Below are positions 1 to 7,929 of a stretch of DNA of 64,000 nucleotides, in pieces. Both the position numbers and the translations under genes were made by a program. The notes beneath the pieces were generated by a model. It was given only the letters and a program-made list of their open reading frames with translations. It did not search any database and was not told where the DNA came from. The stretch lies in contig NCHA01000001.1 in the NCBI GenBank assembly GCA_002257025.1, forward strand, positions 434,001-498,000, in the 5' to 3' direction. Positions within the stretch are counted from its first letter, which is position 1; each line of letters begins with the position of its first letter. This stretch comes from Sphingobacteriales bacterium 16-39-50. GTDB taxonomy: Bacteria > Bacteroidota > Bacteroidia > Sphingobacteriales > Sphingobacteriaceae.

Positions 1-552
1 ACTCAATCGGGGGCTTATGCACTCGTATTGGGTGAAATAAATGGGCGAAGAAGACTTCCAATCATTATTGGGGCTTTTGAAGCTCAGGCTATTGCAATCG
101 AGATTGAGAAGATGACGCCAAGCCGTCCTCTAACCCACGATCTATTCAAATCGCTCGCAGGTTCATACAACATTAACATACAAGAGATTATAATTTATAA
201 TCTGGTTGACGGAATATTTTTTGCCAAACTGATTTGTTCTGACGGTAAAAAGACTTCCGAGATTGATGCCAGAACTTCTGATGCCATTGCATTGGCGGTA
301 CGTTTTGATTGTCCGATATATACCTATGAATTTATCTTGGCTACTGCAGGAATAGTGATTGAAGGTAATGAATTTGTATTTCTTGAGAATATCGAAGCTC
401 CCGCAGAAGAAAAGGCAGTTTCCGCAACTATCAATTTCAGCTCACTTACAGAAGATGAGCTAAAGGAAAAACTTAAAGACGCCCTGGCTGATGAAGCCTA
501 TGAAAAAGCTGCAAAAATACGTGATGAACTTTCGAGAAGAAAATCTTCATAA
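1..552 (+). CDS. Bifunctional nuclease (DUF151) family protein with C-terminal UVR motif, 5' truncated
   Basis: The reading frame is open from the first base, so the start lies outside the window. The visible 184 residues begin inside the DUF151/bifunctional nuclease domain (conserved GRRRLPIIIG, then RPLTHDLF and a DARTSDAIALAVR segment typical of the family). A short acidic linker follows, then a UvrB/UvrC-type UVR helix pair near the C-terminus (LKEKLKDALADEAYEKAAKI, then a basic tail). Family members have been described as DNase/RNase-like proteins in plants and as conserved proteins of unknown physiological role in bacteria; the UVR motif suggests a protein-protein contact. The next gene follows 71 bp downstream on the same strand. 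The family assignment is sure; the function is not. Confidence 0.9.
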   Translation, partial: TQSGAYALVLGEINGRRRLPIIIGAFEAQAIAIEIEKMTPSRPLTHDLFKSLAGSYNINIQEIIIYNLVDGIFFAKLICSDGKKTSEIDARTSDAIALAVRFDCPIYTYEFILATAGIVIEGNEFVFLENIEAPAEEKAVSATINFSSLTEDELKEKLKDALADEAYEKAAKIRDELSRRKSS

Positions 553-623
553 TTTTCTTTAAAAAGTATTAATTCTAATTCTTATTTCTAAATTTCACGT
601 TTAAATCAGAATTTAATATTCTT

Positions 624-1898
624 ATGGAGAGATTTACCGGACTGATTGGGGTTGTATTGATTTTTGCAATTGCCTTTCTGATGTCCAATAATAGAAAGGC
701 AATCAATTACAAATTGGTGTTTTCCGGTTTGGCGATACAAATCTCTCTAGCAGTATTCATACTTAAAATCCCGATAGGCAAAAGTATTTTCGCCTGGCTT
801 GGTGATGCGGTTACAAAAATTCTGAACTTTTCACAGGCTGGAGCAGCATTCGTATTCGGTCCATTGGTCAATACAGCCAATATGAGCAAGGCTTTTGGAA
901 ATGGCAACGAATTTATCTTCTTCTTTAATATTATTCCGACGATCATTTTTGTTGCTGTATTAGTTAGTGTTGCCTATTATCTTGGGATTATGCAGCGCAT
1001 CGTAAAATTTATAGCCTATATCGTTTATAAATTAATGGGAGTCTCGGGTTCAGAGGCACTTTCTAATGTAGCCAGTGCATTTGTTGGACAGGTTGAAGCA
1101 CAGATTATGATCAAACCTTATTTAAAAGGCATGACCATGTCAGAATTATTAGCCTCTATGACGGGTAGTATGGCTTGTATAGCCGGTGGGGTCATGGCAG
1201 TATATATTGCTCTGGGTGTGCCTGCAGAATATCTCATAGCAGCAAGTTTAATGGCTGCTCCTGCTGCATTAGTAATTTCCAAGATCGTATGGCCTGAAAC
1301 AGAAATCTCAGAAACGAAAGGAAGAGTTTCTCTGGAAATTAAGAAAACAAATGCGAATCTTGTCGATGCAATTTCCCATGGTGCAAGCGATGGATTAAAA
1401 GTAGGTTTAAATGTTGTGGCCATGCTGATAGGGTTTATTGCTATCATTGCACTGGTTGATTTTGTATTAGGGAAAATTGGATTCGGACTTCATAGTCTGG
1501 GATTAAGCCTTTCTTTCATTGGTATCAATTTACAGACACTCAGTCTAAACCAAATCCTGGGTTCGCTTTTCTCAATATTCGCCTACGCGATGGGTGTTCC
1601 GGGCAAAGACATTCAAATAGCAGGGTCCTTAATGGGAACTAAAATGGTTATCAATGAATTTGTTGCTTATCTCGACCTCGCAAAGATCAAAGAAACCCTG
1701 GATCCAAAAACTATTCTGATAACCAGTTTTGCTTTGTGCGGGTTTGCCAATTTCAGCTCGATTGCTATTCAGGTTGGTGGAATTGGTGAGCTATCTCCTG
1801 AGAGAAGAACCGACCTTGCCAAGCTTGGAATGAGGGCACTGATCTGTGGTACCCTTGCCTCCTATCTTTCTGCAACTATCGCAGGAATATTGATGTAG
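624..1898 (+). CDS. NupC/CNT family nucleoside transporter
   Basis: A 424-residue polytopic membrane protein of the concentrative nucleoside transporter family, which imports nucleosides by cation symport across the inner membrane. The order is as in the family: an N-terminal three-helix Nuc_trans part, a gate-like middle (around residues 90-190, with GSEALSNVASAFVGQVEA) and a C-terminal Nuc_trans core carrying the conserved stretch GTKMVINEFVAYLDL and FALCGFANFSSIAIQVGG. These are the NupC nucleoside and sodium/proton site signatures. Length is normal. The ATG at 624 has no strong Shine-Dalgarno sequence, as usual in this phylum. The stop codon touches the left end of a repeat element. Substrate range cannot be told from the sequence. 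Confidence 0.93.
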   Translation: MERFTGLIGVVLIFAIAFLMSNNRKAINYKLVFSGLAIQISLAVFILKIPIGKSIFAWLGDAVTKILNFSQAGAAFVFGPLVNTANMSKAFGNGNEFIFFFNIIPTIIFVAVLVSVAYYLGIMQRIVKFIAYIVYKLMGVSGSEALSNVASAFVGQVEAQIMIKPYLKGMTMSELLASMTGSMACIAGGVMAVYIALGVPAEYLIAASLMAAPAALVISKIVWPETEISETKGRVSLEIKKTNANLVDAISHGASDGLKVGLNVVAMLIGFIAIIALVDFVLGKIGFGLHSLGLSLSFIGINLQTLSLNQILGSLFSIFAYAMGVPGKDIQIAGSLMGTKMVINEFVAYLDLAKIKETLDPKTILITSFALCGFANFSSIAIQVGGIGELSPERRTDLAKLGMRALICGTLASYLSATIAGILM

Positions 1899-2106
1899 CG
1901 TAAATTCGATATTAAACTATCTAAAGATTAATATTTAACCTTATTGATTGAATTTATTATGCTTTAAAGGAAACATAGATTGAAGCTAAGCTTCAAGGCT
2001 ATCTGTGTCTAAAATATAGGTTAGAAGCTATAAAATGTTATGTTTCCCTGCCGGCAGGCAGGTATGCAGTTTTTTAAATATTATGTCGAGCTCACGTTAA
2101 ATTAAC
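1897..2106. repeat. MITE-like dispersed repeat, copy 1
   Basis: About 210 bp of non-coding DNA starting at the nupC stop codon. The ends are imperfect inverted repeats (1897-1915 and about 2082-2105) that fit a consensus TAACGTGARYTYGAYATWA read inward. Inside are a hairpin with arms TTGAAGC/GCTTCAA (1980-1996) and a perfect 12-bp palindrome CCTGCCGGCAGG (2047-2058). The same arrangement, in opposite orientation and interrupted by an insertion sequence, recurs at 17944-19637. Shared exact strings include an 18-mer at 1923-1940 matching the reverse complement of about 19586-19603. No ORF is present, so any movement would depend on an enzyme in trans. Confidence 0.7.
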
Positions 2107-2566
2107 CTGATTTCGACGATAAAAGGAACAGCAAAAAATACTGTTATAATTGGTCAGATAAGTTTTTGAAAATCAATACCTGTGTATTATAGGATGATTC
2201 AGCCCTTTCCTACGGAGTATTTCCGGCAAGAAATTGCGTTCTGTTTCAAATTACGAATAGCCGGAAGATACCACCTCCGGCAAGGTTTATTTTACCAGAG
2301 CCTCTTTTTCATAGGAACGGACAGTCTGGCAACAGTACAATCTACTGGTGGGCGCGTGCCGCATGTTCCAGAAATTAAATAAATAATAACATGCCTGCGC
2401 TACCAAGTGCAGACACAGGAATTAACGACCGAAGAATCACAGACTTTGCTTTCTAAAACAAACAAAAATCTTCAATCTAAGTAGTCTCGCAAGATTTTAT
2501 ATCGAACTCAGGGTAAATAAATAGTTATTAAGTTATTCCCAATAAATTTGAGCTCTTCCATTTGTC
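2107..2566. other. Non-coding stretch between nupC repeat and gltA terminator
   Basis: No convincing gene is visible. A 66-codon ORF at 2182-2382 has no family resemblance and no promoter. At about 2497-2521 there is one isolated copy of the terminal-repeat motif of the MITE-like element (reads TATCGAACTCAGGGTAAATA), so this segment may be the decayed remnant of a further element. Confidence 0.45.
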
Positions 2567-2605
2567 AAAAAAAAACTCCTATGGATTTTAGTCCAAGGAG
2601 TTTTT
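2567..2605 (-). terminator. Intrinsic terminator of gltA
   Basis: An inverted repeat with arms AAAACTCCT/AGGAGTTTT, extended by a few inner pairs around a short loop, and T-runs on both sides. It begins 20 bp after the citrate synthase stop codon. The symmetric T-runs mean it could also stop any transcript arriving from the nupC side. Confidence 0.8.
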
Positions 2606-2624
2606 CTATAATTTGAGCAGCGAA

Positions 2625-3911
2625 TTAACGATTCTTTAAATCTACATAAGTTCGAACCGTTTCACCTGTAAATATCTGTCTTGGTCTGCCAATTGGCTCT
2701 TTATTCTCACGCATTTCCTTCCATTGAGCAATCCATCCAGGTAAACGCCCTAAAGCAAAAAGCACAGTGAACATATCAGTTGGAAAGCCTAAAGCCCGGT
2801 AAATAATACCAGAATAGAAGTCTACATTGGGATAAAGCTTACGATCAACAAAATAAGGATCGTTCAAAGCTGCAGTTTCAAGCTTCTTTGCAATATCCAG
2901 AACCGGATCATCAATACCCAGTTTATCAAGAATTTCATCACATGCTTTTTTAATAATTTTAGCACGCGGATCAAAATTTTTGTAAACACGGTGACCAAAT
3001 CCCATCAATCTGAAACCATCGTTCTTATCCTTTGCTTTATTAATCCATTTATCGGTATCACCCCCATCATTTTTAATCTCCTCAAGCATCTCAATTACTG
3101 CCTGATTGGCACCACCATGAAGTGGACCCCAAAGTGCTGAAATACCTGCTGAAATTGAAGCGTATAAATTACAGTCTGATGAACCAACCATACGAACAGT
3201 TGAGGTTGAACAGTTTTGCTCATGATCAGCATGAAGAATGAACAAAACATTCATAGCCTTTACCACTACCGGATCGATTTCGATTTGTTCTGTACGCTGA
3301 CCAAAGGTCATATTCAGAAAATTACTTACATAATCCAGGTTGTTCTGTGGATATATGATCGGATGTCCAAGTGATTTCTTATAAATCCAGGAAACCACTG
3401 TAGTCATTTTTGCAAATAACTTGATAATGGTAAGATTTTGCTCTTCCGGAGTTTGCTTCGCATTTAGCGATTCAGGATAAAAAGAAGAAAGGGAGCAGAT
3501 TAGCGAAGAAAGCTGACCCATTGGATGGGATTTTGAAGGAAAACCATCAAAAAACTTCTTCATGTCCTCATGAACCAGTGTATGTCTTGAAATACTTGAC
3601 TGAAAGGCATCAAGTTGGGTTTGATTTGGCAACTCACCATAAATCAGCAGATAAGCAACTTCTATAAAAGTAGATTTCTCCGCTAACTCTTCAATACCAT
3701 AGCCTCTGTATTTTAATACTCCATCTTCCCCATCTAAAAAAGTAATGGCACTTTTTGTTGCGCCTGTATTTTTATATCCAGAATCAAGAGTTATATATCC
3801 GCTTGCGTCCCGAAGTTTAGATATATCAATGGCCTTTTCACCTTCAGTACCAGTAATGATTGGCAGTTCGTAAGTTTGTTCTCCTATTTTTAAGGATGCT
3901 GATTCTGACAT
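2625..3911 (-). CDS. gltA: Citrate synthase
   Basis: A 428-residue type II (hexameric, gram-negative type) citrate synthase, condensing oxaloacetate and acetyl-CoA to citrate at the entry of the TCA cycle. The N-terminal extension (residues 1-50, with SGYITLDSGYKNTGA) is that of the NADH-sensitive type. Catalytic signatures are intact: the first histidine in GPLHGGANQAVIEML, the second in GFGHRVYKNFDPRAKI, and the aspartate in NVDFYSGIIYRALGFP. The C-terminus RPRQIFTGETVRTYV binds substrate phosphates. It is monocistronic, with a TAnnTTTG box about 25 bp upstream of the start and a terminator downstream. Confidence 0.97.
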   Translation of the reverse strand: MSESASLKIGEQTYELPIITGTEGEKAIDISKLRDASGYITLDSGYKNTGATKSAITFLDGEDGVLKYRGYGIEELAEKSTFIEVAYLLIYGELPNQTQLDAFQSSISRHTLVHEDMKKFFDGFPSKSHPMGQLSSLICSLSSFYPESLNAKQTPEEQNLTIIKLFAKMTTVVSWIYKKSLGHPIIYPQNNLDYVSNFLNMTFGQRTEQIEIDPVVVKAMNVLFILHADHEQNCSTSTVRMVGSSDCNLYASISAGISALWGPLHGGANQAVIEMLEEIKNDGGDTDKWINKAKDKNDGFRLMGFGHRVYKNFDPRAKIIKKACDEILDKLGIDDPVLDIAKKLETAALNDPYFVDRKLYPNVDFYSGIIYRALGFPTDMFTVLFALGRLPGWIAQWKEMRENKEPIGRPRQIFTGETVRTYVDLKNR

Positions 3912-3932
3912 AAAATTATAATAGTTGATTCA

Positions 3933-3940
3933 CAAAACTA
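3933..3940 (-). promoter_or_regulatory. Bacteroidota -7 promoter box for gltA
   Basis: On the minus strand this reads TAGTTTTG, a full match to the TAnnTTTG box of the Bacteroidota primary sigma factor. It lies 21 bp upstream of the gltA ATG. I see no matching TTTG box at the expected -33 position. Confidence 0.5.
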
Positions 3941-4092
3941 ATAATTATGTGCGCTTTTGACCTAATTTTGGTGAAAGCTTTTGCAATATTTTTGTTAAAA
4001 AATCAAAAAAGTATACAAAAAGTAAAGGATTGGCTACTATTTATTGTGATATGATTAAAAAATAGTTTCAAACTTTTAAAAACAGCTGCAAA

Positions 4093-4635
4093 TTATTTCT
4101 TTCCTATAGTTTCTTTTACTTCGCCGCAATGAAGCATCTCATCACCATAATACGGATTCATTATCTCCTCTTGTGAAGAAAGCCAGTATCCACCTTCTCC
4201 TTCGTTGGCCATCGGACAATATTGAACATAAATACTACCGGAAGATATCTCAGATTGTTTAAACAAAGCAATCACATCATTACTTAGGGCAGTGAAACTG
4301 GTACGCTGCTCTGATAGATCAGTACTGGCAGCAATTTTATCAGCTAAAGCCGCGGTATTTTCAGATCCTTTAATCTTACGCAGAGAAATAGCAAGCTCTG
4401 ATGCTGCTGTTTTTGCTTTTGCAGGATCAGAAGCAACCAATATATCTTTTAATTGAAGGTAATGATTATAAACCTGCGCACTAACTGTATCTTTTATCTC
4501 AACAGGAACCAGGGCCGAAGGCTTTGCAATAATAGAATCTGTCTTTTCAGTATCCGTCGGTGCTGAAGCCTGATTACAGGCTGAAAACAATCCCCCAATC
4601 GCTAAAACTGAAATTAATAATCTTAAACTTTTCAT
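4093..4635 (-). CDS. DUF3347 domain lipoprotein
   Basis: A 180-residue exported lipoprotein. Residues 1-20 form a signal peptide ending in a lipobox (GLFSAC, Cys20), followed by a Thr/Ala/Pro-rich linker and a helical DUF3347 domain from about residue 45. The hallmark C-terminal motif is complete: VQYCPMANEGEGGYWLS and then NPYYGDEMLHCGEV. DUF3347 domains are also found fused to CusB-type efflux adaptors, and the Cys/Met/His-rich tail suggests metal, perhaps copper, binding; that is inference from the family. It is transcribed in the same direction as the VF530 gene 38 bp upstream, but has its own promoter box in that gap. Confidence 0.85.
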   Translation of the reverse strand: MKSLRLLISVLAIGGLFSACNQASAPTDTEKTDSIIAKPSALVPVEIKDTVSAQVYNHYLQLKDILVASDPAKAKTAASELAISLRKIKGSENTAALADKIAASTDLSEQRTSFTALSNDVIALFKQSEISSGSIYVQYCPMANEGEGGYWLSSQEEIMNPYYGDEMLHCGEVKETIGKK

Positions 4636-4655
4636 AATAATTATTTTTTTTGGGG

Positions 4656-4663
4656 CAAAGATA
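4656..4663 (-). promoter_or_regulatory. -7 promoter box for the DUF3347 lipoprotein
   Basis: The minus strand reads TATCTTTG, a full TAnnTTTG match, 20 bp upstream of the start codon and inside the 38-bp gap after the VF530 gene. It would give a leader of about 15 nt. Confidence 0.5.
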
Positions 4664-4673
4664 CAAATCGTTC

Positions 4674-4895
4674 TTAATTGCTGACAGCTTTGATATAAAG
4701 CTCTTCAACCTTTTTCCGGGCCCATTCTGTTTTCCTGAGAAATTTCAGACTGGATGGAATGCCCGGATTCTCATTAAAGCAATTGATCCTGATCAATAAA
4801 CCAAGTTTCTCCCATCCATAATGATCTACAAGATACTCTAGGATCATTTCAAGGGTTTTTCCATGTAAGGGATTATTTGGCTGCTCTGTTTTCAT
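4674..4895 (-). CDS. VF530 family (DUF2132) DNA-binding protein
   Basis: A small protein of 73 residues when begun at 4895. It carries the full VF530 signature: [20 protein letters not shown], then [21 protein letters not shown] and [16 protein letters not shown]. The Vibrio fischeri family founder has a structure with a helical DNA-binding-like fold; the cellular role is unknown. The ORF could begin at 4919, but a TAnnTTTG box at 4917-4924 would put the transcription start inside that longer version, so the ATG at 4895 is preferred; this also fits the usual family length. Confidence 0.85.
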   Translation of the reverse strand: MKTEQPNNPLHGKTLEMILEYLVDHYGWEKLGLLIRINCFNENPGIPSSLKFLRKTEWARKKVEELYIKAVSN

Positions 4896-4916
4896 AAATC
4901 TCATACTAAAACAGGA

Positions 4917-4924
4917 CAAAGGTA
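4917..4924 (-). promoter_or_regulatory. -7 promoter box for the VF530 gene
   Basis: The minus strand reads TACCTTTG, matching TAnnTTTG. The expected transcription start near 4911 excludes an initiation codon at 4919 and leaves a leader of about 17 nt to the ATG at 4895. Confidence 0.5.
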
Positions 4925-4985
4925 GGAAGCTGTTTGGATTTTTTCCTTTAAAGATGAATATCGGATATCAGGATTTTAAATTTCA

Positions 4986-4993
4986 TAGATTTG
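4986..4993 (+). promoter_or_regulatory. -7 promoter box for the DUF2027/Smr gene
   Basis: Reads TAGATTTG, a full TAnnTTTG match. It lies inside the longest possible version of the downstream ORF (from 4954), which argues for the ATG at 5035 as the true start. Confidence 0.45.
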
Positions 4994-5034
4994 CTACAGG
5001 TAATCCAATTTCAGGGCTACTTAAATCCGTCAAT

Positions 5035-5979
5035 ATGAAATATAAATTAGGTGAGTTTGTTCGGTTTGTCAATGAGCGAAGGGAAGGTTATATCACACGG
5101 ATAATTGATGAAAGCACCATTGCTGTAACCGATGATGATGGATTTGAAATTCCGGTATTGGCAAGTCAGGTTACACGTGTGCATGGGCAAACTGATAGCT
5201 CAGATGATCTCAAAGTTGAAAGCAATTCCGATCTAAAACAATCCCACTTCATTTCAAATGGCATATTTCTTGCCATTAGTCCTGATAAAAGAAGCCCGTC
5301 AGTGGCTCATTTCCATTTAATCAATTCTAGTTCATGGCAATTACTATTCACATTATACACCCGGAAAAAGAATCAGCATAAAGGTGAATATGCCGGAATT
5401 CTAAAGGCCCGGTCTGCAGTTCAGATTTATTCATGCTCATTGAATGAACTCGATCTTTGGCCAGAATTTAATATTCAGGCACTTTTATTCAGCCCTGGCA
5501 ATGAAGAGATTCAAAAGCCTATTGAGTTTTCAGAGAAATTCAAAGCCAAAGATTTTTCCGGAGCGAAAAAGCAACATGAATTACTTGAACAAGCTGCCTG
5601 GTTAATACAGCTTGACAGTCCCGAACCTCTGATTGATCCCGAAAAACTAAAGGAAAGTTTTTTCAGACCTCATACAGAAAAAATTCAAATAGAAAAACCA
5701 GGAAAAGAAGTTGACCTGCATATCGAAAAGCTCCGGGATGATTATCAGTTCCTGAACAGCTCGGAAATACTGGATATCCAGATGAGCCACTTCAGAAAAT
5801 CTCTCGATGCGGCAATTGTTCATAAAATACCTTCTATTATTTTTATTCATGGCTCCGGAAACGGTACTTTAAGAAATGAGATACATAAAACCATAAGTAA
5901 GCATGCTCAGGTAAAAACGTTCATGGATGCCCATAAAGAACGGTTTGGTTATGGTGCTACCGAGGTGTTTTTTAAATAG
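5035..5979 (+). CDS. DUF2027 and Smr domain protein
   Basis: A 314-residue cytoplasmic protein. Residues 1-50 are a small beta-rich KOW/SH3-like module (KLGEFVRFVNERREGYITRI), a long DUF2027 middle follows, and the C-terminal 90 residues form an Smr domain (EVDLHIEKL, then HGSGNGTLRNEIHK and FGYGATEVFF). Smr domains are small nucleases or nucleic-acid binders, found in MutS2 C-termini and in ribosome-rescue nucleases; the H-G-x-G-x-G-x-L-R loop is intact here. This architecture is widespread in Bacteroidota with no assigned role. The start was set at 5035 because of the promoter box at 4986 and because the preceding 27 codons have no family resemblance. Confidence 0.85.
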   Translation: MKYKLGEFVRFVNERREGYITRIIDESTIAVTDDDGFEIPVLASQVTRVHGQTDSSDDLKVESNSDLKQSHFISNGIFLAISPDKRSPSVAHFHLINSSSWQLLFTLYTRKKNQHKGEYAGILKARSAVQIYSCSLNELDLWPEFNIQALLFSPGNEEIQKPIEFSEKFKAKDFSGAKKQHELLEQAAWLIQLDSPEPLIDPEKLKESFFRPHTEKIQIEKPGKEVDLHIEKLRDDYQFLNSSEILDIQMSHFRKSLDAAIVHKIPSIIFIHGSGNGTLRNEIHKTISKHAQVKTFMDAHKERFGYGATEVFFK

Positions 5980-6097
5980 AGACGGGGAACAGGAATCCGG
6001 ACTTCCATAATTCAGGGCTGGATTTAAGCTCAAAAAAATCTTTACTTGCTGAATAACATTAAAGCTAAATCAACTAATGGTTTAAGTATGGTCAGTG

Positions 6098-6174
6098 TAT
6101 ACTCAAAATATACCCATCCTATACTTATTGTATACTTATTTTATACTTATTGTATACGTATTGTATACTCATCG
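6098..6174 (+). repeat. Seven-copy 11-bp tandem repeat (TATACTTATTG type)
   Basis: Seven consecutive 11-bp units, each beginning TATAC: TATACTCAAAA, TATACCCATCC, TATACTTATTG, TATACTTATTT, TATACTTATTG, TATACGTATTG, TATACTCATCG. The period is unbroken over 77 bp. A unit of 11 bp is close to one helical turn, so TATA steps recur on one face of the DNA. It lies 45 bp before the promoter box of prfC. The surrounding 75-codon ORF is an effect of the repeat and not a gene. Confidence 0.9.
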
Positions 6175-6218
6175 GCCTGGAATGGGATTATCCAGACAGA
6201 TGAAACAACAAAAATTAT

Positions 6219-6226
6219 TAGCTTTG
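6219..6226 (+). promoter_or_regulatory. -7 promoter box for prfC
   Basis: Reads TAGCTTTG, matching TAnnTTTG, with a predicted transcription start near 6231 and a leader of about 47 nt to the preferred ATG. Confidence 0.5.
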
Positions 6227-6277
6227 CATTTTTACAAAGAAGCCCTGATGTGATTAATGTCACATTCCCTTAATACT

Positions 6278-7870
6278 ATGCTCAACCAGGAAATAGAAAA
6301 GCGAAAAACCTTTGCCATTATTAGTCACCCCGATGCTGGAAAAACAACTCTCACGGAAAAATTTCTTCTGTTTGGAGGTGCAATAAATACCGCAGGAACG
6401 GTAAAACGCAATAAAGCAAATCAAAGCAGTACATCCGATTTCATGGAAATTGAAAAACAGCGGGGTATTTCTGTTGCAACTTCAGTAATGGGCTTTGAAT
6501 ATAATGGGAAACGAATCAATATACTCGATACACCGGGACACAAGGATTTTGCTGAAGACACTTACCGAACCTTATCTGCAGTAGATAGTGTAATTCTGGT
6601 TGTCGACAGTGTGAAAGGTGTCGAAGAGCAAACACAAAAGCTTATGGATGTCTGCAGGATGCGTAATACTCCTGTTATCATATTCGTTAACAAACTCGAC
6701 CGCGAAGGAAAAGACACCTTTGAACTACTTGATGAACTTGAGAACAATCTGAATATCAGCGTTTGTCCGCTCTCATGGCCAATCGGGCAAGGTTATAATT
6801 TCAAAGGGGTTTACAATATATTTGACAAGCAACTTAATCTATTTAAACCAGATAAATCTAAAATCAGTGAACCGGTGATAAAGGTTAATGACCTTAATGA
6901 TCCTCTGCTGACTCAATTTCTTCAGCCTAAAGAACTTAAAACACTGCAGGATGACCTTGAACTTGTTGATGGAGTCTATGGCAATCTGGATAAAGAACTT
7001 TATCTGGAAGGCCTTCTTGCCCCTGTTTTCTTTGGAAGTGCTATAAATAATTTCGGAATTCGCGAATTGCTTGACACATTCGTTGCCATCGCTCCAAGTC
7101 CCAAAAGCAGGGAAGCCAACGAGCGGATGGTAATGGCTAATGAAAAGAATTTCAGCGGCTTTGTATTTAAGATCCATGCCAATCTCGATCCGAACCATCG
7201 CGACAGAATTGCCTTTTTAAGAATATGTTCAGGCAAGTTTGAACGAAATAAATTCTTTTATCATACCCGTCTGAATAAAAAATTAAAATTCTCTAACCCT
7301 GTTGATTTCATGGCCAATGAAAAAAGTCTGGTAGAAGAAGCATGGCCTGGTGATGTTGTAGGGCTTTATGATAGTGGGAATTTTAAGATCGGGGATACAT
7401 TAACCGAAGGTGAACAATTACAGTTTAAGGGAATCCCGAGCTTCTCCCCTGAAATATTCAAAGAAGTAGAAAACCGTGACCCACTTAAATCAAAGCAGCT
7501 TGAAAAGGGCTTACAACAACTCACAGATGAAGGCGTTGCGCAACTTTTCGTACAGCAACCTGGTAACAGAAAGATTGTTGGAACAGTGGGTGAGCTTCAA
7601 TATGAAGTAATCATGTTCAGGCTTCAGCATGAATATGGTGCAAAATGTGCCTTCAGGCCTCTTACATTCAGAAAATCAAGCTGGATGACTTCCAAAGACA
7701 AGAAAAATATCAACGAAATAACTCAGCGCAGACATCATCACATAGCAACAGATAAGGATGGAAATCCTGTATTTCTGGCAGATAACGACTGGACATTAAA
7801 TCTTGCAAAGCGTGATTTTCCTGAAGTTGAGTTTCATAGTACTTCTGAATTTAATAAGTCGAAGGTTTAA
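6278..7870 (+). CDS. prfC: Peptide chain release factor 3
   Basis: A 530-residue translational GTPase that recycles RF1/RF2 from the ribosome after peptide release. The G-domain motifs are clear: [13 protein letters not shown] (G1), [12 protein letters not shown] (switch I), [14 protein letters not shown] (G3) and NKLDREGKD (G4). Domains II and III follow, with the RF3-specific C-terminus ([11 protein letters not shown] near the end). An ATG at 6257 would add seven residues; the ATG at 6278 gives the N-terminus closest to other RF3 proteins (a few residues before [15 protein letters not shown]). Monocistronic. Confidence 0.95.
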   Translation: MLNQEIEKRKTFAIISHPDAGKTTLTEKFLLFGGAINTAGTVKRNKANQSSTSDFMEIEKQRGISVATSVMGFEYNGKRINILDTPGHKDFAEDTYRTLSAVDSVILVVDSVKGVEEQTQKLMDVCRMRNTPVIIFVNKLDREGKDTFELLDELENNLNISVCPLSWPIGQGYNFKGVYNIFDKQLNLFKPDKSKISEPVIKVNDLNDPLLTQFLQPKELKTLQDDLELVDGVYGNLDKELYLEGLLAPVFFGSAINNFGIRELLDTFVAIAPSPKSREANERMVMANEKNFSGFVFKIHANLDPNHRDRIAFLRICSGKFERNKFFYHTRLNKKLKFSNPVDFMANEKSLVEEAWPGDVVGLYDSGNFKIGDTLTEGEQLQFKGIPSFSPEIFKEVENRDPLKSKQLEKGLQQLTDEGVAQLFVQQPGNRKIVGTVGELQYEVIMFRLQHEYGAKCAFRPLTFRKSSWMTSKDKKNINEITQRRHHHIATDKDGNPVFLADNDWTLNLAKRDFPEVEFHSTSEFNKSKV

Positions 7871-7927
7871 TTGACAATTGCAACCCGATAGCTTTCGTGT
7901 TGATAATTGACAACTAACAATTCCAAT
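7871..7927. repeat. Degenerate heptamer array between prfC and L,D-transpeptidase
   Basis: Starting directly after the prfC stop codon there is TTGACAA (7871), and from 7900 consecutive 7-bp units TTGATAA, TTGACAA, CTAACAA. It fills nearly the whole 59-bp gap between two convergent genes. The unit sequence is the same as in the arrays at 24737, 53204 and 61833. Confidence 0.6.
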
Positions 7928-7929
7928 AT

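Noticed and set aside
1118..1447. 109-codon antisense ORF inside the nucleoside transporter gene
   Set aside because: Shadow of a strongly supported gene; the translation shows no family features. The other antisense ORFs in the window were dropped for the same reason.
2182..2382. 66-codon ORF in the long gap after nupC
   Set aside because: No recognisable family, no promoter box, and it lies between fragments of the MITE-like repeat; the composition looks like chance.
6046..6273. 75-codon ORF upstream of prfC
   Set aside because: Its central part is translated from the 11-bp tandem repeat, which gives a repetitive YTY-type peptide; it also overlaps the prfC promoter.
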